Source: Myxococcales bacterium (GTDB lineage: Bacteria > Myxococcota_A > Polyangia > Polyangiales > Polyangiaceae). Taken from it: 64,000 nt of DNA. The notes beneath the pieces were generated by a model. That model saw only the letters and a program-made list of their open reading frames with translations, was not told the DNA's origin and ran no database searches. Made by a program: the position numbers and the translations under genes. Shown here in pieces: positions 8,005-16,641 of this stretch (position 1 is its first letter; each line of letters starts with the position of its first letter). The stretch covers positions 1 through 64,000 of the forward strand of contig JAAFHV010000006.1 in assembly GCA_013297655.1 (NCBI GenBank). Reading direction: 5' to 3'.

Positions 8005-8715
8005 TCACGCGACGCCCTGCTCGTCTTCGTCGTCCTCGGTCTCGTCGAAGGTGACCTCGCCGGTGCGCACGTAGCGTGCGTAGGCCTCGGGGTGCTCGCG
8101 CTCGCACACCCCGCGGAGCGCGCCCTCCGAGAGGCGCACGATCGGCTTTCCGTCGGTGCTGCTCCGTGGGCGATGGCGGATCTCGCGCGGCGCGTACACC
8201 GTGAGTTCGATCGGGAACAGATCGATCACGTGCACGTGCGTGAAATTCATCGCTTTTCCCTGCTTCATGATGCTCACGCGGGTCACCTCGAAGGTCCACC
8301 CGAGGGTCTTCACGTGGGTCACCACGTCCTCCGGATCGGGCGCGAACACGTGGAGATCCACGTCGCTCCCTTCACGCACGTGCCCGGTCGCGACCGATCC
8401 GATGAGGCGCGGCGAGAAGGGCCCGAGCTCCGCCATCGTCTCGATCGCGAGCACGCGCATCGCGAAGAGCCGGCGCGTGCGTTGGTCGCCTTCGATGTCC
8501 TCGACGAGCTCGAGGAGGGCGGCTTTGATCTCGCCGTTCGAGGGGAGGTCGCGGGGGCGATACTTCACCGTGCGTTTGCCGGCGGTGCGGCCGAGGAGGC
8601 GCTTCGCGGCGAGGCGTTTTGCGGTGAAATATTGTTTCACGTCCTCGCCGTACATGATCTGCGCGGCGAGCTGGGCGATGGCCTCGCGGAGGCCTCCGAA
8701 GCGTTCCCAGCTCAT
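8005..8715 (-). CDS. Nucleotidyltransferase (Pol-beta superfamily)
   Basis: 236 residues. The centre holds GSVATGHVREGSDVDLHVF, the GS-x(9-12)-DxD signature of the Pol-beta nucleotidyltransferase fold with two metal-binding Asp, and a further Asp follows in VIDLFPIELTVY. The N-terminal third is helical and basic (KQYFTAKRLAAKRLLGRTAGKR) and the C-terminal tail is acidic. It overlaps the HTH gene upstream by ATGA and belongs to a three-gene unit with that gene and an HD hydrolase. The target (nucleic acid, protein or small molecule) cannot be told. It differs from typical short MNT antitoxins by its length and helical N-terminus. Confidence 0.8.
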   Translation of the reverse strand: MSWERFGGLREAIAQLAAQIMYGEDVKQYFTAKRLAAKRLLGRTAGKRTVKYRPRDLPSNGEIKAALLELVEDIEGDQRTRRLFAMRVLAIETMAELGPFSPRLIGSVATGHVREGSDVDLHVFAPDPEDVVTHVKTLGWTFEVTRVSIMKQGKAMNFTHVHVIDLFPIELTVYAPREIRHRPRSSTDGKPIVRLSEGALRGVCEREHPEAYARYVRTGEVTFDETEDDEDEQGVA

Positions 8716-8999
8716 CGCGGGAGACCGAGCTCGAGGGCGTGCGGCAAGAGAGCCTCGCGAAGCTTCGCGAGCGCGCCGCCCACGACGACCCCTTCACGAG
8801 GAGCGCCGAAGATGCGCTTTTGCACCACTTGCTGCGAGATCCCGAGCCGGCGCGCGATCTCGGATTGGCTGAGCCCCTCGAAGAAGAAGAGCTCCACCGC
8901 CTCGCGTTGTTTCTCCGTGAGCACCGTCGCGACCGCGGCGCGGACCCGATCGTGAGGCTCCGGGGTGTCAGCTTCGTTCGTCGAACCTTTCGTCTTCAT
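8712..8999 (-). CDS. Sigma-70 region 4-like HTH protein
   Basis: 95 residues. The core, LTEKQREAVELFFFEGLSQS followed by EIARRLGISQQVVQKRIFGA, is a sigma-factor region 4 / LuxR-type helix-turn-helix. No sigma region 2 is present, so it is not a complete sigma factor. It overlaps the HD gene before it and the nucleotidyltransferase after it (ATGA at 8712-8715), so the three are probably one transcript. A role as regulator of its own unit is inferred from size and position. Confidence 0.78.
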   Translation of the reverse strand: MKTKGSTNEADTPEPHDRVRAAVATVLTEKQREAVELFFFEGLSQSEIARRLGISQQVVQKRIFGAPREGVVVGGALAKLREALLPHALELGLPR

Positions 9000-9447
9000 T
9001 CATGGGGAGGGAAACCCCTCGTGGAAAAAGGATGCACATTGCATCGTTTACGGAGAGCACGCGGGCTTCGGGGCGACGGCCCTTCACGTCCCAGGTGCGG
9101 AGCTTCTCGAGATCGGCGAGGCGCTGATCGCCGTGCAAGCGCCGGCGTGTCTTTCGGGCGTCGCGGAGGAGGTCGAGGTGGTGGCGCACGAGCCACTCGA
9201 CACGATCGGAGACCAGGCCGGCGAGCAGATCGGCGCCGATCTCGTCGTGACCCGCGTCGCCGGATCGAACGCTCTTGCCTACGTCGTGGAAGAGGGCAGC
9301 GGCCCACATTTCGCGGTCATCGGTGGCGGCGCGGGCGAGGTCGAACACTTGGAGCGAATGGAAGAGCGCGTCGCCTTCGGGATGATAACGCGGCGATTGC
9401 TCGACGCCGTCGAGGGCGAGGAGAAGATCATGAAGCTCGTGGTCCAT
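8968..9447 (-). CDS. HD-domain metal-dependent hydrolase
   Basis: 159 residues. The metal-binding pattern is seen in order: ALFHSLQVFDLA, ALFHDVGKS (the HD pair), DAGHDEIGADLL and LVRHHLDLL. The spacing resembles the HD subdomain found behind bacterial tRNA nucleotidyltransferases more than (p)ppGpp or cyclic-di-nucleotide hydrolases, so phosphatase or phosphodiesterase activity on a nucleotide is likely. It is first of three overlapping minus-strand genes and shares 32 bases with the HTH gene. Having a nucleotidyltransferase and an HD hydrolase in one unit suggests opposing or sequential chemistry on one substrate, which is inference. Confidence 0.82.
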   Translation of the reverse strand: MDHELHDLLLALDGVEQSPRYHPEGDALFHSLQVFDLARAATDDREMWAAALFHDVGKSVRSGDAGHDEIGADLLAGLVSDRVEWLVRHHLDLLRDARKTRRRLHGDQRLADLEKLRTWDVKGRRPEARVLSVNDAMCILFPRGVSLPMNEDERFDERS

Positions 9448-9496
9448 CTACCCTAGGCGCCGGCTACACCCACCTCGCTCCGAGGCGCGGGCATTT

Positions 9497-9916
9497 TCAT
9501 TCACCGAGGACGTGCAGCACGACCTCGCGTCGGTGCGGCGCCGTTCGATGCTCGAAGAGGTAGATCGCCTGCCACGTGCCGAGGAGCAGCCCCCCGTCTG
9601 CGAACGGGACCGTGATTTGGGTCGCGGTGAGCGCCGAGCGCACGTGCGCCGGCATGTCGTCCGGGCCCTCCGCGTCGTGCTCGAACATGGAATCGCCGTC
9701 CGGAACGAGGCGCCCGAAGAATCGCTCCATGTCCCTCAACACGGCCGGATCCGCGTTTTCCTGCACGATCACGCTCGCAGAGGTATGACGAACGAACACG
9801 TTGACGATGCCGCGGTCGAGCCCGCTCGTGGCGAGAGCACTGGTCACCCGTGAGGTGACGTCGACGAGCGAGCGCCCCTTGGTCGCGATCGTGATCCGTT
9901 CCATGTGCTGCTTCAT
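9497..9916 (-). CDS. YjbQ/UPF0047 family protein
   Basis: 139 residues, the usual family length. The family blocks are all present: GIVNVFVRHTSASVIVQENAD, a GPDDMPAHVRSALT block, and the C-terminal VPFADGGLLLGTWQAIYLFEHR. Members carry conserved His and Asp/Glu that bind metal, and some show weak thiamine-phosphate-synthase-like activity; the real function is unsettled. A second, more divergent copy lies at 21103-21513. The divergent PhnD-like gene starts 141 bases away, so this gap holds both promoters. Confidence 0.92.
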   Translation of the reverse strand: MKQHMERITIATKGRSLVDVTSRVTSALATSGLDRGIVNVFVRHTSASVIVQENADPAVLRDMERFFGRLVPDGDSMFEHDAEGPDDMPAHVRSALTATQITVPFADGGLLLGTWQAIYLFEHRTAPHRREVVLHVLGE

Positions 9917-10057
9917 ATCGCGTGCAGTTTACACGATTTGGCGCGCATGCCGCGCTGTCATGATGGACACAAATCGCGCGCCTTTCGTCGTATGCTCGCG
10001 GCTCCCCGGAAGGGGCGCACTTGGTGGGGGCGATCACGACGGAACGACGGAACGACG

Positions 10058-10858
10058 ATGACCTCAGCTTTGACGTTCGGATACTTCGCCCAAGAAGAGA
10101 CCACCCGCGCCGCCTCCGAGCGCCTCCGCGAATGGATGACCGAGAAGCTCGGCATCACGATGAACCTGCACTACGCCGGCGGCTACGAGGCCCTCGCCCG
10201 CGACGTGGAGACGGAGCGCGTCGACATCGCGTGGCTGCCGCCGGTGGCCTATTTGAAGGTCGATCCGGCGAAGGTGGACCCGCTCCTCGCGCTCCAGCGC
10301 GGCAGGCAAACGGGCTACAAGGCCGCCCTCGTCGTCCGCTCCGACTCCACCTACGAGCGCATCGAAGATCTCCGAAACGCGCGCGCGGCGTGGGTCGATG
10401 CGTGGAGCGCGAGCGGCTTCGTGGTGCCTCGTGTCGGCATGAAGAAGCTCGGGGTCGATCCGCGCGCGTTCTTCCGCGTGGAGGCGTTTTACGGCTCCCA
10501 CAGCGCGGCAATTCGCGCCGTGATCGACGGCGCGGCCGACGTGACGGGCACCCACGCGCGCCCCAAGTCGAGCGGCGAAGAAGGCTTCGAGGGCTCGTGG
10601 ACGTTGGTCGACGGCGTCGCGATGCGTGTACTCCGCACGTTCGGGGAGGTCCCCTCCGACCTCATCTGCGTGAAGCGCGTGCTCGCCGCCCCGATCCGGG
10701 AGAAGCTCGTCGCCGCATTCAAGGAAGCCGTCACCGCGCAAAAGGCTGAAGTTAAAGCCATTTTTGGCGCCGACGGGTTCAGCGACGCGAGCACCCTCGG
10801 GTACGACGAGCTGCGAACGTCGCTCGCGGAAGCGAACGCGGCGGGTCTCTTCGACTGA
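10058..10858 (+). CDS. PhnD/SsuA/transferrin-like substrate-binding protein
   Basis: 266 residues from ATG 10058. The pattern is that of the PhnD class of binding proteins: LTFGYFAQEETTRAASERLR, HYAGGYEALARDVETERVDI, AWLPPVAYLK, RSDSTYERIEDLRNARAAWV and FRVEAFYGSHSAAIRAVIDG. The start of the mature domain follows the ATG immediately, so no signal peptide or lipobox is visible, and no ABC permease or ATPase is near. It may therefore be a cytoplasmic ligand-binding protein rather than part of a transporter. The ligand (phosphonate, phosphate or other) is unknown. Confidence 0.82.
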   Translation: MTSALTFGYFAQEETTRAASERLREWMTEKLGITMNLHYAGGYEALARDVETERVDIAWLPPVAYLKVDPAKVDPLLALQRGRQTGYKAALVVRSDSTYERIEDLRNARAAWVDAWSASGFVVPRVGMKKLGVDPRAFFRVEAFYGSHSAAIRAVIDGAADVTGTHARPKSSGEEGFEGSWTLVDGVAMRVLRTFGEVPSDLICVKRVLAAPIREKLVAAFKEAVTAQKAEVKAIFGADGFSDASTLGYDELRTSLAEANAAGLFD

Positions 10859-10945
10859 GCGTCGCGTCGCTCTGGAGGCGCGTGCCTCGCAGCGACGAGC
10901 CCCCTCGGTGACGTAGACGGGAACTTCGAGAGCGGGCACGTTTCC

Positions 10946-13162
10946 ATGACCGTTATGCCCGGTTCGTCTTTTTCGCATTCTCCCCGCGCCGCTCGCCTCT
11001 CGATCTTCGGTCTCGGCTCTGTCGCCATCGCGTCGCTGGTTCTCGCCTGCCGCAAAGATCCCCCCGTCGACACAATCGCGGACGCTGCCCTCGATGCCTC
11101 CGCCGCGAGCGCCGCGATCGACAGCGGAAACACGGCACCTCGGAAGGACCTCGCCGCGTTCACCTCGAAAGAGGACATGGACGCGTACTTCAAGTCGCTC
11201 GTCGAAGCCGACGCGACCGCGAAGGCACGGCGCCTCGCGCTCATCGAAGCAGGGGTAGAGGCCGGCGCGTTGTGGGGCACCGAGATCGGTGACTCGTTCG
11301 GGAGCGGCGGGCTCGGCCTCAGCGGGATCGGCGAGGGCGGAGGCGGCACCGGGCAAGGCATCGGCCTCGGGAACATCGGCACGATCGGCTCCGGCAGCGG
11401 CACGGGGACTGGCCAGGGCTACGGCGCAGGATCCGGGAAATTTTCCGCGGTATCGAAGCCCGCTCGTGCCCCTGCGACCGCGGGCGCGCCGTCGATCACG
11501 AACACCCAAGTCGAGGGCGTCGACGAGGGCGACATCGTCAAGACGGTCGGGGATTTCCTCGTCGTTCTCCGGCGCGGGCGGCTCTTCACGGTGAAGATAG
11601 CGGGCGGCGCGCTCACTCCCGTTTCACACGTCGACGCGTTCGGTCCCGACCTCGATCCGAAGGGCACTTGGTACGACGAGATGCTCGTCTCGAAGACCAC
11701 CGTCGTCATCATCGGATACAGCTACGCGCGCGGCGGCACCGAGCTCGGCCTCTTCGACATCGACGACAAAGGCGCCTTGAAATACCGCGCCACGTACCAC
11801 CTCCGCGGGGCCGACTATTACTCCTCGCGCAACTACGCGAGCCGCCTCGTCGGCGACAAGCTCGTCTTCTATTCGCCCTCGTTCGTCTCCGCTTCCGAGG
11901 CGGACCCCACGAAGCGCTTTCCCGCGATTCGAAAGTGGAAACCCGGTGTCGACGCCTCCGCCTTCGCTTCCGTGATCGAGCCGACGCGGATCTACAAACA
12001 GCTCGTGCCGGGCCTCCACATGACGCTCCACGCGGTCACCGTATGCAACGTGTCCGAGCCTGCGCTCTCGTGCACGTCGCGCGGCGTGCTCGGGCCCGCG
12101 GGGCGCGTATTTTACGTGTCGCAAGCGGCCGTCTACGTGTGGACCACGCCGTACACCCGCTATGTGGCGCCCCCGAAGATCGACGCAGGAGCAGCGGACG
12201 GCGGAGCGGACGCGAGCAAGCCCGTCGTGCCTTCGCAGTCGTACGTGTACCGCCTTCCCCTCGACGGCAGCGAGCCCACGGTGCTCCGTGCTTCCGGCGC
12301 CCCGATCGATCAGTTCTCGTTCCACGAGGCGGATGGCCACCTCGACGTGCTCGTGCGCGAGTCCGGAAATGGCGACGCGATGTGGGCAGCAGAGGGCGCG
12401 ACGAAGAACGTGGCGCTCCTCCGTGTGCCGCTCACGTCGTTCACGTCGGCCGCGGAGATCGCCCCGAGCGACGCGTACACGGCCCTCCCGTCGGTCGGCG
12501 GTTTTGCGCTCCAGAACCGCTTCGTGGGCGACTACGTCCTCTACGGCACCGGGAGCGGCTGGAGCAGAGCGCGAGACAAGGCCGAGACCAAGGTCACCGC
12601 TTATCGCTACGCGAGCCGCAACGCCGCACAGGTGCAGGTGCTCCCCCTCGACCACGTCGTCGACCGGATCGAGCCTATCGGAGACGATGCCCTCGTGGTC
12701 GGCGGGCGCGACAAGGATCTCGTGATGAGCGCGATCTCCCTCGGCGCCACCGCCGAGCCGCGCGGGCGCTACGTGCGAAAGAACGCGTCGCAAGGCGAGA
12801 CCCGGAGCCACGGTTTCTTCTACCGGCGCGACTCCGACTCCCAAGGCATCTTCGGCCTCCCGCTTCGAGGCGGAGACGAGGCAGGCGCGAACCAGCTCGT
12901 CGCCGGCTCCGCGTCGATCGTGTTCGTGAAGAACGACGCGCTCGCCTTCCGCGAGGTGGGCTCGATCGCCGCGAAGACCGGAGCGGCGACGAACGACGGT
13001 TGCCGCGCGTCGTGCGTGGACTGGTATGGCAACGCGCGCCCTATTTTCCTAGGCGATCGTGTGATCGCGCTCATGGGCTACGAGCTCGTCGACGCGACGG
13101 TCGAGAACGGCGAGCTCCGTGAGAAAAAACGGGCGAGCTTCGCCCCCGGCCAGGCCAAGTAA
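10946..13162 (+). CDS. Beta-propeller lipoprotein with glycine-rich module
   Basis: 738 residues; ATG 10946 or 10955. The leader ends in a lipobox (IASLVLAC). A helical acidic stretch follows, then a glycine-rich module (11269-11440, WGTEIGDSFGSGGLGLSG and on) that recurs in the VIT-VWA lipoprotein at 49.6 kb. From about residue 190 the sequence matches the secreted beta-propeller family typified by TNTQVEGVDEGDIVKTVGDF (PF09826-type), with repeated blades containing YASRLVGDKLVFYSP, VYRLPLDGSEPTVLRASG and PIGDDALVVGGRDKDLVM. Function in this family is unknown; surface or adhesion roles have been suggested. An Asp/Ala-rich insert lies near 12181-12220. Confidence 0.82.
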   Translation: MTVMPGSSFSHSPRAARLSIFGLGSVAIASLVLACRKDPPVDTIADAALDASAASAAIDSGNTAPRKDLAAFTSKEDMDAYFKSLVEADATAKARRLALIEAGVEAGALWGTEIGDSFGSGGLGLSGIGEGGGGTGQGIGLGNIGTIGSGSGTGTGQGYGAGSGKFSAVSKPARAPATAGAPSITNTQVEGVDEGDIVKTVGDFLVVLRRGRLFTVKIAGGALTPVSHVDAFGPDLDPKGTWYDEMLVSKTTVVIIGYSYARGGTELGLFDIDDKGALKYRATYHLRGADYYSSRNYASRLVGDKLVFYSPSFVSASEADPTKRFPAIRKWKPGVDASAFASVIEPTRIYKQLVPGLHMTLHAVTVCNVSEPALSCTSRGVLGPAGRVFYVSQAAVYVWTTPYTRYVAPPKIDAGAADGGADASKPVVPSQSYVYRLPLDGSEPTVLRASGAPIDQFSFHEADGHLDVLVRESGNGDAMWAAEGATKNVALLRVPLTSFTSAAEIAPSDAYTALPSVGGFALQNRFVGDYVLYGTGSGWSRARDKAETKVTAYRYASRNAAQVQVLPLDHVVDRIEPIGDDALVVGGRDKDLVMSAISLGATAEPRGRYVRKNASQGETRSHGFFYRRDSDSQGIFGLPLRGGDEAGANQLVAGSASIVFVKNDALAFREVGSIAAKTGAATNDGCRASCVDWYGNARPIFLGDRVIALMGYELVDATVENGELREKKRASFAPGQAK

Positions 13163-13211
13163 CGTCGCCGCGACGTGTGGGACGCTGAACCGACCTCGAC
13201 GCGTGCAGGAT

Positions 13212-13249
13212 ACACCGACGACAGGCGTGCATAACGCACTCGTCGGTGT
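13212..13249. terminator. Strong hairpin between convergent genes
   Basis: ACACCGACGA (13212-13221) pairs perfectly with TCGTCGGTGT (13240-13249), with an inner GCGT/ACGC stem in the loop. It lies between the stops of two convergent genes and could end transcription from both sides, although there is no T-run on either strand, so rho-independent action is uncertain. Confidence 0.5.
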
Positions 13250-13271
13250 CGCCGTCACGGCCCTTCGAGGG

Positions 13272-15155
13272 TCAGTGGGCGCGCTTCTTCGCGACGGTGG
13301 CGACGGCGCGCTTCGGCCACCCCTCGGAGAGGCTGCGGAGGGCGAGGCACACGTCCGGATCTTTGCACTCGCCGAGCCCCTCGCGGAGAGTGGGCCAAGG
13401 CTCGGTGCGTGGACGCGCGCCGCGCATGTCGGGGCCGCGCCACGTGGGCGGAGCGTGGGCGAGCGAGGCCTCGCGATCGGCTATTTTTCCCGTATTCGGG
13501 CTCGCAAAAGGAACCTCGAGGGTGGGCGCGAGGCCGACGCGCTGGACCGGCGTTCCGTCCGGGAGCGCGTACAGCAACGTGGTGAGGCGGAGCACACCGG
13601 TGCGCGGCTCGTCGTCGAAGTACTCTTGCGCGCAGCCCTTCCCGAACGTGCGGAGGCCGATCGAAGGTCCGCGGCCATAGGCGGTCAGCGCGCCGGCCAT
13701 CATCTCCGCCGCGCTCGCGGTCGCGCCATCGACGAGCGTAGCGACCGGTCCGCGGAACCTGTCTTCGTCGGCCGGCTCGGTGGAGCGCTCGATCTCGATC
13801 GTTCCGTCGCGACGCTTCATCGGGAAGAGCGGCAGGCCCGGCATGAAAAGACCGAGCGCCTGCATCGCGCCGTCCGTCGACCCGCCCCCGTTCCCGCGGA
13901 GATCCAAGACCACGCCCGCGAGCGCTTTTTTTCCCTTGCCGCGCTCGTCTTGGAGCACACGACCGAGGTCGTCGCCGAGGTCGTCGCGCACGTCGTGAAT
14001 CGCGACCACGAGAACGTCGGAGGCGCCCCAGGAGATGCGCTCGGTGACGAGCGAGGACTCGGGCTCCTTCTTGGGCTCGCTCGGCGGGGGTGGCCCGCCG
14101 ACCATGACGGTGAGGAGCTTCTTGTTGCGGAGCACGACGGCGGGGAGCTTCTCTTTGCCGTCCGACGCGACGAAACCGAGCTGCTCGATTTGCTCGAGCG
14201 GCAGGCCCGCCGTCGCGAGCGGACCGACGGAGAGCACCACGTCACCCGTCTCCAGCGGGGCGACCGGACCTTCGAGGATCGCGACGCCGACAGCGGTGAC
14301 CTCTCCGCGGGTCCACAGCGGCTCGGGGGCGTTCGACGCGAGGTCCACGTCGTACACGCTGGACTCTTCGTCGTACGGAGCCCACGCGCCGTGCGGATCG
14401 ACGATCGGCACGTAGGCGCGCACCGCGGCGGAGAGCACCATCTCGCCCCAACCGTGCGCGTTTACAGGGGGAAAGAATCGTTCGCGTGCATAGTCTCCGT
14501 ATTTTTTTCCGTCGGGCCCGAGCGCTCGTTCGAACGCGCCGACCTTCTCGCCGATCTCGCGCGCGGCGACGAGGGCATCACCGGAAGAAGGGAGCGGAGA
14601 CTGCGCCGCCATCGCGTCGGCCCGATCGCCCGCCGCGCGCGCGGTGTCGAAGGCGGCTCGGAGATCGTTCGCCCACTTCGCGAGCACGGCCCCCGAAGCG
14701 TCGGCGCGAGCGCAATCGCCCTTGGTGGACTCGAGCTCGGGCAGCAGCGCCTCGACCTCTTTCTTGAACGGGTCGCGGGGAGCATCGGGCGCGACGCTCC
14801 AGAGCGCGTGCGGATCGAGCCAGTACGAGGTGGAGTCTGCGAACGCGCGCGCGTCGACGCGCGTAGGCGGCGCGGCCATCGTGCTCTTCACCTGCGCGAC
14901 GATGCGCCGCGCGTCTTCGCACGACAGCGCCGAAGCCTTGCCGGACGGCATGTGAAACGCGTAGCCGGAGCCGATGGCGTCCTCGTCTTCTTCGTCTTTC
15001 GGAGGGGCGGGAGCGACCTTCTCTTTGTGCTCTTGCGCGCGAACGGGCGCAGAAGGAAGCGAGAGGTACGCGTGGCGCGCGTAGAGGCCCGAGCACACGC
15101 CGCCGCCGAACAGCGCGACCGTGAGCACAGCCGTGACGACCTTTCTCGACTTCAC
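13272..15155 (-). CDS. S41-family (C-terminal processing) peptidase
   Basis: 627 residues with a single N-terminal hydrophobic anchor (VVTAVLTVALFGGGVCSGLY), then a Lys/Glu/Pro linker. The PDZ-like region is around WTRGEVTAVGVAILEGPV and GDVVLSVGPL. The S41 core has VLDLRGNGGGSTDGAMQALG, then VATLVDGATASAAEMMAGAL with the nucleophile Ser, and SIGLRTFGKGCAQEYF with the general-base Lys. Such proteases cut exported proteins near their C-termini in the periplasm. An N-terminal region of about 200 residues unlike E. coli Prc precedes the PDZ part. The targets are unknown. Confidence 0.9.
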   Translation of the reverse strand: MKSRKVVTAVLTVALFGGGVCSGLYARHAYLSLPSAPVRAQEHKEKVAPAPPKDEEDEDAIGSGYAFHMPSGKASALSCEDARRIVAQVKSTMAAPPTRVDARAFADSTSYWLDPHALWSVAPDAPRDPFKKEVEALLPELESTKGDCARADASGAVLAKWANDLRAAFDTARAAGDRADAMAAQSPLPSSGDALVAAREIGEKVGAFERALGPDGKKYGDYARERFFPPVNAHGWGEMVLSAAVRAYVPIVDPHGAWAPYDEESSVYDVDLASNAPEPLWTRGEVTAVGVAILEGPVAPLETGDVVLSVGPLATAGLPLEQIEQLGFVASDGKEKLPAVVLRNKKLLTVMVGGPPPPSEPKKEPESSLVTERISWGASDVLVVAIHDVRDDLGDDLGRVLQDERGKGKKALAGVVLDLRGNGGGSTDGAMQALGLFMPGLPLFPMKRRDGTIEIERSTEPADEDRFRGPVATLVDGATASAAEMMAGALTAYGRGPSIGLRTFGKGCAQEYFDDEPRTGVLRLTTLLYALPDGTPVQRVGLAPTLEVPFASPNTGKIADREASLAHAPPTWRGPDMRGARPRTEPWPTLREGLGECKDPDVCLALRSLSEGWPKRAVATVAKKRAH

Positions 15156-15260
15156 CAGGCGAAGGGTACCAGGCCGGTCACGGGAGGTCTTCTTCTTGGC
15201 TACGACGGCGCCGCGTGATCACGGCGCGCCTGCATTTCGTGGGTGCGCACGCGCGGCTCC

Positions 15261-16493
15261 TCAGAGCGAGATCGATTTCCCCACCTTCATCGGGCCGCCG
15301 GAGAACGCAGGTACGTGCGCGCCGCGGAACTTCCCCGCGATGCACCCGCCCACCGGCGTACCGACGAACGAGCCCTGGTCGACAATGGCACTCTGCACCG
15401 ATCCGCTGGGGTCGAAGGTGACCACCACGTGTCCCGCTCCCGACGGACCATCAGGCTTCTTGCAGCTCGCGAACGCGATCGACGCGAGGGAGGCGGAGGC
15501 GGCTCCGCGGTTGAACGGAGCAAGCGCGCCGCTCGCAGGCGGCGCGACGGTGGGGGGCGGCGGCGTGGTCGGCGGAGTGACGATTTGGGTCGGCTCCGTT
15601 TTGGTGCTCGCGACACCTTTCGGGCCCACGGAAGGCTTGTTTTTCCCTGGTTCGGGCGTAGGTGTCGACTTCGCGGGCTCGCTCTCGTGGGCCGGGCCGA
15701 CGACGACAGGAGGGAGCAGAGGCGCGGCGGCGGTGCTCGGCGGCGGTTGGGCGCTCGAGGGGTCACGCTCGAGCACCGCGGTGCGGGCCGGCTCCGCACC
15801 ACGAGGCGGATCGGCGATAGGTCGCGTCGCTACGATCGCGAGGACCACCGCGCCGAGGAAAAAGAGGCCTCCCGCCGCGAGGGCGATCCACACCCCGCGC
15901 TTGCCCTCGCGACCTTCGACCCGACCTTCGAGCCCCGAGCTCGGCGCGTCGAGCGTAGGCGCCGAGAGCAGAGGAGACATCGCGAGCCCGCTCCCGCCGA
16001 GGTTCACGAGATCGTCGACGGTGGGCATCGGGATGGCGCTCTTCGTGCCGTGAGCGGCCGACAGCGCGCGAATGTCGATGAGGCCCGATCCGTCCCCCTC
16101 GGCTTGCCCGCGCGCGTGGAGACCCGTGCGCTCGATTTCTTCCGTCTCTTTCGAGAGCGCTCCGAGGGAAAAAAGCACGCTCGTATCGTTTCGCTGGCCC
16201 TTCAGCTTCGCGTCGTTCGGTCCTGCGGGAAGGTTCGAGACCTCGCCGAGGGCGGGCGGGGAGAACATGTCGCGTTCTTTCCTGCGCGCGCGGCGAGAGC
16301 TCGCGTCGGAGTCTTCCGACATCGACGCGTTGATCGTGGGCTCTTCCCGGGGCGCGATCGAAGCGCCGCCTGTGCCCTCGATGAGCGCGAGGCCGCCGCC
16401 GCACTTGCGACAACGCGCGCGTTCGAGGGCAGCCGGGACCTTCTCGTCCGAGACGGAGTACTTCGCGAGGCACCCAGGACACACCAGCTTCAT
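15261..16493 (-). CDS. Zinc-ribbon membrane protein with AgmX/TonB-like C-terminal domain
   Basis: 410 residues from ATG 16493. The N-terminal zinc ribbon (CPGC at 5-8, CRKC at 28-31) is the short MJ0042-type ribbon common in myxobacterial proteins. A long Ser/Asp/Glu-rich cytoplasmic stretch follows, then one membrane span (IALAAGGLFFLGAVVLAIVA), a Pro/Thr-rich periplasmic linker and a final domain (SIAFASCKKPDGPSGAGHVV to HVPAFSGGPMKVGKSISL) of the AgmX/PglI or TonB C-terminal type. This layout suggests a link from cytoplasm to envelope. Adventurous gliding proteins such as AgmX share it, but motility function here is only inferred. Confidence 0.75.
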   Translation of the reverse strand: MKLVCPGCLAKYSVSDEKVPAALERARCRKCGGGLALIEGTGGASIAPREEPTINASMSEDSDASSRRARRKERDMFSPPALGEVSNLPAGPNDAKLKGQRNDTSVLFSLGALSKETEEIERTGLHARGQAEGDGSGLIDIRALSAAHGTKSAIPMPTVDDLVNLGGSGLAMSPLLSAPTLDAPSSGLEGRVEGREGKRGVWIALAAGGLFFLGAVVLAIVATRPIADPPRGAEPARTAVLERDPSSAQPPPSTAAAPLLPPVVVGPAHESEPAKSTPTPEPGKNKPSVGPKGVASTKTEPTQIVTPPTTPPPPTVAPPASGALAPFNRGAASASLASIAFASCKKPDGPSGAGHVVVTFDPSGSVQSAIVDQGSFVGTPVGGCIAGKFRGAHVPAFSGGPMKVGKSISL

Positions 16494-16641
16494 CGCTCGC
16501 TCCTTCGGTCGCTCCACTGACCCGTTCACACGGGAAGCCGCACCCACGCGCGCGCGCATGGCGAACCGAGCTCCCGATGGGGTGAAACGCGGGAGGGCGT
16601 GGGTCCTTGGGGCCTTCGCGAAAGAAATGTCGGGCGTGGGA

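Noticed and set aside
13119-15218. 699-codon open frame on the plus strand
   Set aside because: Antisense to the S41 protease, whose catalytic motifs are intact on the minus strand.
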